The translations under genes and the position numbers were made by a program. DNA of 64,000 bases from Omphalotus guepiniiformis (lineage: Eukaryota > Basidiomycota > Agaricomycetes > Agaricales > Omphalotaceae), in assembly GCA_028554645.1 (NCBI GenBank), contig JAQOOI010000074.1:868001-932000 (forward strand). The letters are read 5' to 3'. The notes beneath the pieces are model-generated. The model did no database searches and had not been told where the DNA came from. It saw only the letters and a list, made by a program, of their open reading frames with translations. This document shows, piece by piece, positions 61,001-64,000 of this stretch (its first letter is position 1; each line of letters starts with the position of its first letter).

Positions 61001-61911
61001 TCACCTCCGACCGGGGCTCTGAGTTTGTCTCGCAGTTTTTTAGGGCTTTAGGTAAAGCGTTGCAGATGGAGCTTCATTACACCTCCGGTTATCATCCGGA
61101 GGCTGATGGACAAACTGAACGAGCTAACCAAACTCTGGAACAGTACATCCAAATTTATTGCTCTTACCAACAGGATGACTGGGATGAACTCTTGGCCATT
61201 GCAGAGTTTGCCTACAATAACGCTCCGAACAGCTCCACTGGTATTTCACCCTTCTTTGCCAACAAAGGTTATCACCCAAACCTTTCAATACATCCGGAAT
61301 ACGACCTCGCATCCGACCGGGCTCGACAGTTTGTGGTCAACCTTGATGAGCTCCATGCTTTTCTACGCGATGAGATTACTCTCGCTCAGACTCGTTACAA
61401 GGAACAAGCTGACCGGCGGAGGTCCTCGGCTCCGGAATTGCCCATTGGCTCAGAAGTATATCTTAACGCTAAGCACATTCGTTCTACTCGTCCTACAGCT
61501 AAATTTTCCGAGAAATATTTAGGTCCATTCAAAATACTAGCTCGACCTAGTAACCTTGCTTATACACTACAGCTTCCGGACTACCTCCGGTCCGTACATC
61601 CAGTATTCCATGTCTCTCAACTCGAACCAGCACCTCCCAACACCATTCCTAACCGTTCACAACCTCCGCCTCCGCCGGTTGAGGTCAACGGTGAAGTTGA
61701 ATACGAGATTGCTCAGATACTGGATTCCAAGCTGGACCGGAGACGCCGAAAGTGTCCGCTATTGTACTATGTGCAATGGCTTGGTTATGAAGGGACGGAT
61801 GAAGAATTTTCATGGGTCTTAGCTGATGAACTCACAGCTGAAGACTACATCCAGGAGTTCCATGTCCGATATCCGGACAAACCTGGACCTCTGTCGAAGT
61901 TGACAATCTGA
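58072..61911 (+). CDS. pol: Gypsy pol: protease, RT, RNase H, integrase, chromodomain
   Basis: About 1,280 codons in the -1 frame relative to gag, without its own good ATG near the start. Residue numbers from 58105: aspartic protease DSGSSHSF (~62); RT with APVLFVPKKNGSLRLCVDFR, KLDLRHAYHLVRI and YLDDVLIYSD (~457); RNase H ETDASDYAIAAIL and HDKELLAIFESF, DHKNLEYF; integrase HHCC (FHDHPLSGHFGQ to QSCTVCGRNK, ~837-880) and DDE core (SMDFIEQLPN, TSDRGSEFVSQFF, HPEADGQTERANQTLEQ); C-terminal chromodomain EYEIAQILDSKLDRRR with YYVQWLGYEGTDEEFSWV. The chromodomain marks a chromovirus that may target heterochromatin. The RT motif usually PFGL reads PEGL here, which I recall from related Agaricomycete elements. 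All catalytic residues look intact. Confidence 0.95.
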   Translation: MVRSPDASTRNLGCVGHNRVISEVTLNASALLHHSDSLVLPLCIDRSSSGLKGLVREPENQSTSFLKFSTLLDSGSSHSFLDSKFVHDYFLPVTPVPPVRLRLLDGSTASSLIEELVTLPVQFPSGETLSLDFFVTSLDSSCKAVLGYNFLTRYNPLVDWVTGVISFRNTDQTVPSPIPQAASSTPVEVASIDASPTPTSRPRKANFPFEPIYSYPTVTQMGARISDPSDPDIAFIGAAAFIRACKEAGQDPIVIYGRPVASVTGNAASIHSPVDLSGIPEEYHDFADVFDEGLSEVLPPYRPYDLKIDLEDGAEPPLGRVYPLSAKELEALRAFLDKHLANGFITTSSSKHGAPVLFVPKKNGSLRLCVDFRGLNKITRKDRYPLPLISDLLDAPKKAKIYTKLDLRHAYHLVRIAEGDEWKTAFRTRYGSYEWKVIPEGLTNAPAAFQRFVNEIFADLLDVYVIVYLDDVLIYSDNRADHRKHVREVLRRLRKHGLFCNPNKCVFDSETVEYLGYILSPDGLRMSEEKVKAIVDWPLPRPGRIKDIQSFLGFCNFYRRFIFNYSGIVVPLTRLTRKGIPWKWSEECQHSFDSLKSAFLSAPVLTHWEPDRQIVLETDASDYAIAAILSLRMDDGEIHPVAFLSRTLHAAELNYDTHDKELLAIFESFQHWRHYLEGSATPVDVVTDHKNLEYFSTTKVLTRRQVRWSEYLSHFNMVIRFRPGRLGAKPDALTRRWDVYPKEGDSTYATVNPQNLKPIFTQEQLSTSLRATFLEGPVLRASIIMDLDKLHQSIRESLASDSESKAGMSLANDDANKRWTLDNSGQLRLDGRIYVPDSGDLRLQVLRYFHDHPLSGHFGQNRTLEVIRRQYTWPRIREFVRSYVQSCTVCGRNKSRRHRPYGLLQPLPVPERPWDSISMDFIEQLPNSHGFTAILVVVDRASKQAIFIPTFDTITSEQLAQLFVLHVFSKHGVPRHVTSDRGSEFVSQFFRALGKALQMELHYTSGYHPEADGQTERANQTLEQYIQIYCSYQQDDWDELLAIAEFAYNNAPNSSTGISPFFANKGYHPNLSIHPEYDLASDRARQFVVNLDELHAFLRDEITLAQTRYKEQADRRRSSAPELPIGSEVYLNAKHIRSTRPTAKFSEKYLGPFKILARPSNLAYTLQLPDYLRSVHPVFHVSQLEPAPPNTIPNRSQPPPPPVEVNGEVEYEIAQILDSKLDRRRRKCPLLYYVQWLGYEGTDEEFSWVLADELTAEDYIQEFHVRYPDKPGPLSKLTI

Positions 61912-62116
61912 TCGGACGTCCTCGGACGTTGACGGTCTTGGTGTTTCTTTCTTTCTCTCTATCCCTTTTGCTCTCTCTCTTTCTATCACGCTTATCTCGT
62001 TATAAAAAACAGACATTTCTTTATACAAAACAAAACAAAAGCTATCAAGAAAAACAAAACAAAAGACATATTATATACAAGTTCTTTTTCTTTTCTATCT
62101 ACAACTCCTTCTCTAT

Positions 62117-63722
62117 TCATGTCCTACTCGGACCTCCTCGCTCTTCCCGTCGTCTTTCAATTTCTTTTCGCCTTTCAGCGAACATCTTTCGCTCCTCCGC
62201 GGTATAGCGAGTATTTGTTTCCTCTTCTTCTCTGATCCTCTCTGCCGGTACTTCTCGGAGCCCCGTACAGATCTCGTCCACCTGCTCAAAAAACTCAGTC
62301 AACTGAGCGGCCTCTCCGCCCAGTACTCCTTGCACCATCCTACTGTTCATGACACTAGGCAACGTCGGCTCTCGCACCTCCGGACGGGCATCCGATCGCT
62401 CTGCTTGGTCGCGCTCCCAAGCAAAGTGTAATTCCCGGCCCATTTCGGCGAGCCGGATCGAGGCGTTGATTATCGCCTGGTTCATGATATAGGACCCCTG
62501 AACAGGAGTCGTGGCACCCATTGCCATTCCCAAGGCAAGGGCCCAGTCGCGGGTCCGTTCCGCCAAGAATACACCCCAACTAGAGACCTCTTCTCTAGTT
62601 GAGTAGACGGCGGCGTCAACGTCATCGATCTGCCGGTTCACCAAGTCCAAGTCGGAGAGCTCCGCGGAGTCCCGAGGCTCTCCTGCTCGTCCCTCGACCT
62701 TCTTCTCTAACCTAGCTAACCGGGATAGTATTTCTTCATTTTGCTGCATGAGCAGCTCGAGGGAAGCCGGAGATAGGGAAGTGGTGGTGGTGCTCGGAGC
62801 GCCGACTCGCTCCGAAAACGAGCATCTTGATTTTTGCTTCCTGCATTCGTCGCAGGAAGTAGATTTTGTGTTCCGAGGTCGCCCGGAACATTGATAGTGT
62901 CGTGCCCGACACTGCAGGCATGCGGGTCGGGAGCTCGGACCTCCGGTCTCTTCTTCTTCTTCTCCATCTGAAATTACAATAGACTAAAATTTTGTTATAA
63001 ATCTAGTCCAATACTCATGTTTGTTCACGTACCGCTGATACCACATTTTTTCTCTTTCTCTTAGGAGACCCACCGGCCTCCGGTTCCTCTTGCGCTTTCC
63101 TCTTTCCGTCCCTCTTCTCCTTCCTTTTCCTTGCTTCCTCGGCCTTCTCAATAGCCCTCCTGGCTTTCCTCTCCTCCTCCGCCTCACTCTCCTCCTCGGC
63201 CCTCCGTTTCTCCTCATCCAAAATTCTCTGTGCTTCCTCAACTTCTCTCCTCCTTCGTTCTCGCTCCTCCGCCCTCCACTTCTCTTGCGCCTCCTGACGC
63301 CACTCCTGAATCCTCCGGACTTCCTCTGTCCACTCATTCTTTGCCTTGTCGTATTCGGCCCACTCCCTATCCTCCTCCTGTTCAACTAAAAAGGACATTG
63401 AGTATCGGACATCCGCGGACAGAAAAAACTTACCCATGGCAATCGCCAATTTTATTCTATCAAACTCCTCCGCATTCTCCGGTGTCTTCCTTCGAGGCAA
63501 TGCAGGCTTTACGCGGGGTTCAGGTTCCGGACGTCCGAATGGTGCCGGAAGGGGGTATTCAGTTTCGAACGTGGGGGTGTTGGCTCGAGTTGCTGGCATT
63601 TTTGTGTTGAGCTTACGGGGTTGAGGAGTGCGGGGTTGGGGGGAACTTAGAGGTTTGCAGGCTAGGCTTTTATACCAATCCATTGTTTGGCAGGATTTGG
63701 TCGATGTTGAAAATTCGGACAC
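62117..63722 (-). CDS. Antisense accessory gene of the Gypsy element: coiled-coil plus Zn2Cys6-like protein
   Basis: Model complement(join(62117..62967,63074..63385,63434..63599)), 442 aa from MPATRANTPT; an in-frame ATG at 63722 would add 41 residues. Introns of 48 and 106 nt have GT-AG ends and keep the frame. The N-terminal part is Pro-rich; exon 2 is a highly charged Glu/Arg helix (EERERRRREVEEAQRILDEE and similar), probably coiled coil. Exon 3 holds CLQCRARHYQC, an 11-residue spacer, then CDECRKQKSRC: C-x2-C-x6-C-x11-C-x2-C-x6-C, matching a fungal Zn2Cys6 cluster. A second helical region follows (LLMQQNEEILSRLARLEKKV). It lies between pol and the 3' LTR, opposite in direction. Donor choice at 63073 is inferred from the need to enter the Cys frame. 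Function unknown; DNA or RNA binding is plausible. Confidence 0.72.
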
Positions 63723-63810
63723 ATCTCACTCCGAGGGGCAGGGTCGGACTTGGGACTTCGGACCTGGGACTTGGGACTTAGGACTTAGGGTTCTTGAGGG
63801 CAAGAACCCT

Positions 63811-63823
63811 AAGAGGGAGATAC
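63811..63823 (+). other. Polypurine tract before the 3' LTR
   Basis: aagagggagatac immediately precedes the LTR start tgttacgg at 63824. This is the expected place for plus-strand DNA priming of an LTR retrotransposon. Confidence 0.7.
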
Positions 63824-64000
63824 TGTTACGGCTATGCGCCGGAACTCCGGGTCAGACCTCCGGTTTCTAGAACTTCTTTGATTTCTTCTTCCTGACATCT
63901 ATTCAATCTTTCCATATGGTTCACTTTACAAATTCACGCTTTCCTATTCGCTTTTATTATTCTTTTCCACTCCGGACATCCGAACGTCGCCGACGTTCCA
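63824..64000 (+). repeat. 3' LTR, truncated by the window end
   Basis: Identical over 177 bp to 55879-56055. The remainder and the target-site duplication lie outside the window. Confidence 0.95.

Larger units (their letters stand above)
55879..64000 (+). mobile_element. Ty3/Gypsy chromovirus LTR retrotransposon, probably intact and young, with antisense accessory gene
   Basis: Begins with a TG-starting LTR at 55879. The same LTR starts again at 63824 and runs out of the window; the 177 visible bases are identical to 55879-56055. Between them are gag (56453-58075), pol in the -1 frame (58072-61911) with protease, RT, RNase H, integrase and chromodomain, an antisense accessory gene (62117-63599 or 63722) and a purine tract before the 3' LTR. 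No disabling mutation was seen in gag or pol. Confidence 0.93.

Noticed and set aside
61930..61990. Pyrimidine-rich run after pol as a regulatory element or microsatellite
   Set aside because: It is an irregular CT-rich stretch between two convergent genes with no exact repeat unit; nothing more can be supported.

Overview
The window looks like nuclear DNA of a mushroom-forming basidiomycete (Agaricomycetes). Genes are split by many short introns (about 47-68 nt), conserved proteins match fungal housekeeping families, and several weakly characterised families are ones I associate with Agaricomycete genomes (a DUF6593-type protein, a tubby-like C-terminal-fold protein, a large AlkB-like-fold protein). 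The transposons (a chromodomain Gypsy element, a Ngaro-type tyrosine-recombinase retroelement, a hAT fragment) fit the same host.

1-46.5 kb is gene-dense and largely conserved. On the minus strand from the left: a long disordered Ser-rich protein (cut by the window edge), a ~1,730-residue protein with a Cys4 finger and AlkB-like C-terminal fold, a small unknown ORF, a tubby-like-fold protein, MLH1, a DUF6593-type protein and SEC61 alpha. A 170-bp divergent promoter then separates SEC61 from a plus-strand CLASP/TOG protein. There follow mitochondrial bL34 (minus) diverging from alanyl-tRNA synthetase (plus), RPS18 (plus), NAD kinase and a queuosine-salvage protein (minus), an Aim41/YqeY protein (plus), the ERAD ubiquitin ligase HRD1 (minus), a YtcJ-like amidohydrolase (plus) and an Rdh54/Rad54B helicase (minus). 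Exon models given below were built by eye from GT/AG signals, reading frame and remembered family conservation. Nearly all are frame-consistent from start to stop.

46.6-64 kb is a transposon pile-up. A 7.2-kb Ngaro-type element (minus strand) shows the split direct repeat layout A1-ORFs-B1-A2-B2. It is inactivated, and the stops examined plus the A1/A2 differences are all transitions. A 528-bp MITE-like element sits inside B2, and its recombinase gene is broken by about 1.3 kb of AT-rich DNA. Next is the 3' part of a hAT transposase gene, ended by a young Gypsy chromovirus (55,879 to beyond the window) whose two LTRs are identical over the 177 bp visible. Between pol and the 3' LTR this element car­ries an intron-containing antisense gene that encodes a coiled-coil protein with a Zn2Cys6-like cluster, the most unusual item in the window.

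Functionally the left part covers genome maintenance (MLH1, Rdh54), the secretory pathway and its quality control (SEC61, HRD1), translation (ALA1, RPS18, bL34m, Aim41, queuosine salvage) and NADP supply. I see no sign that these neighbours form a dedicated cluster; they look like ordinary housekeeping genes in tight head-to-head and tail-to-tail packing.
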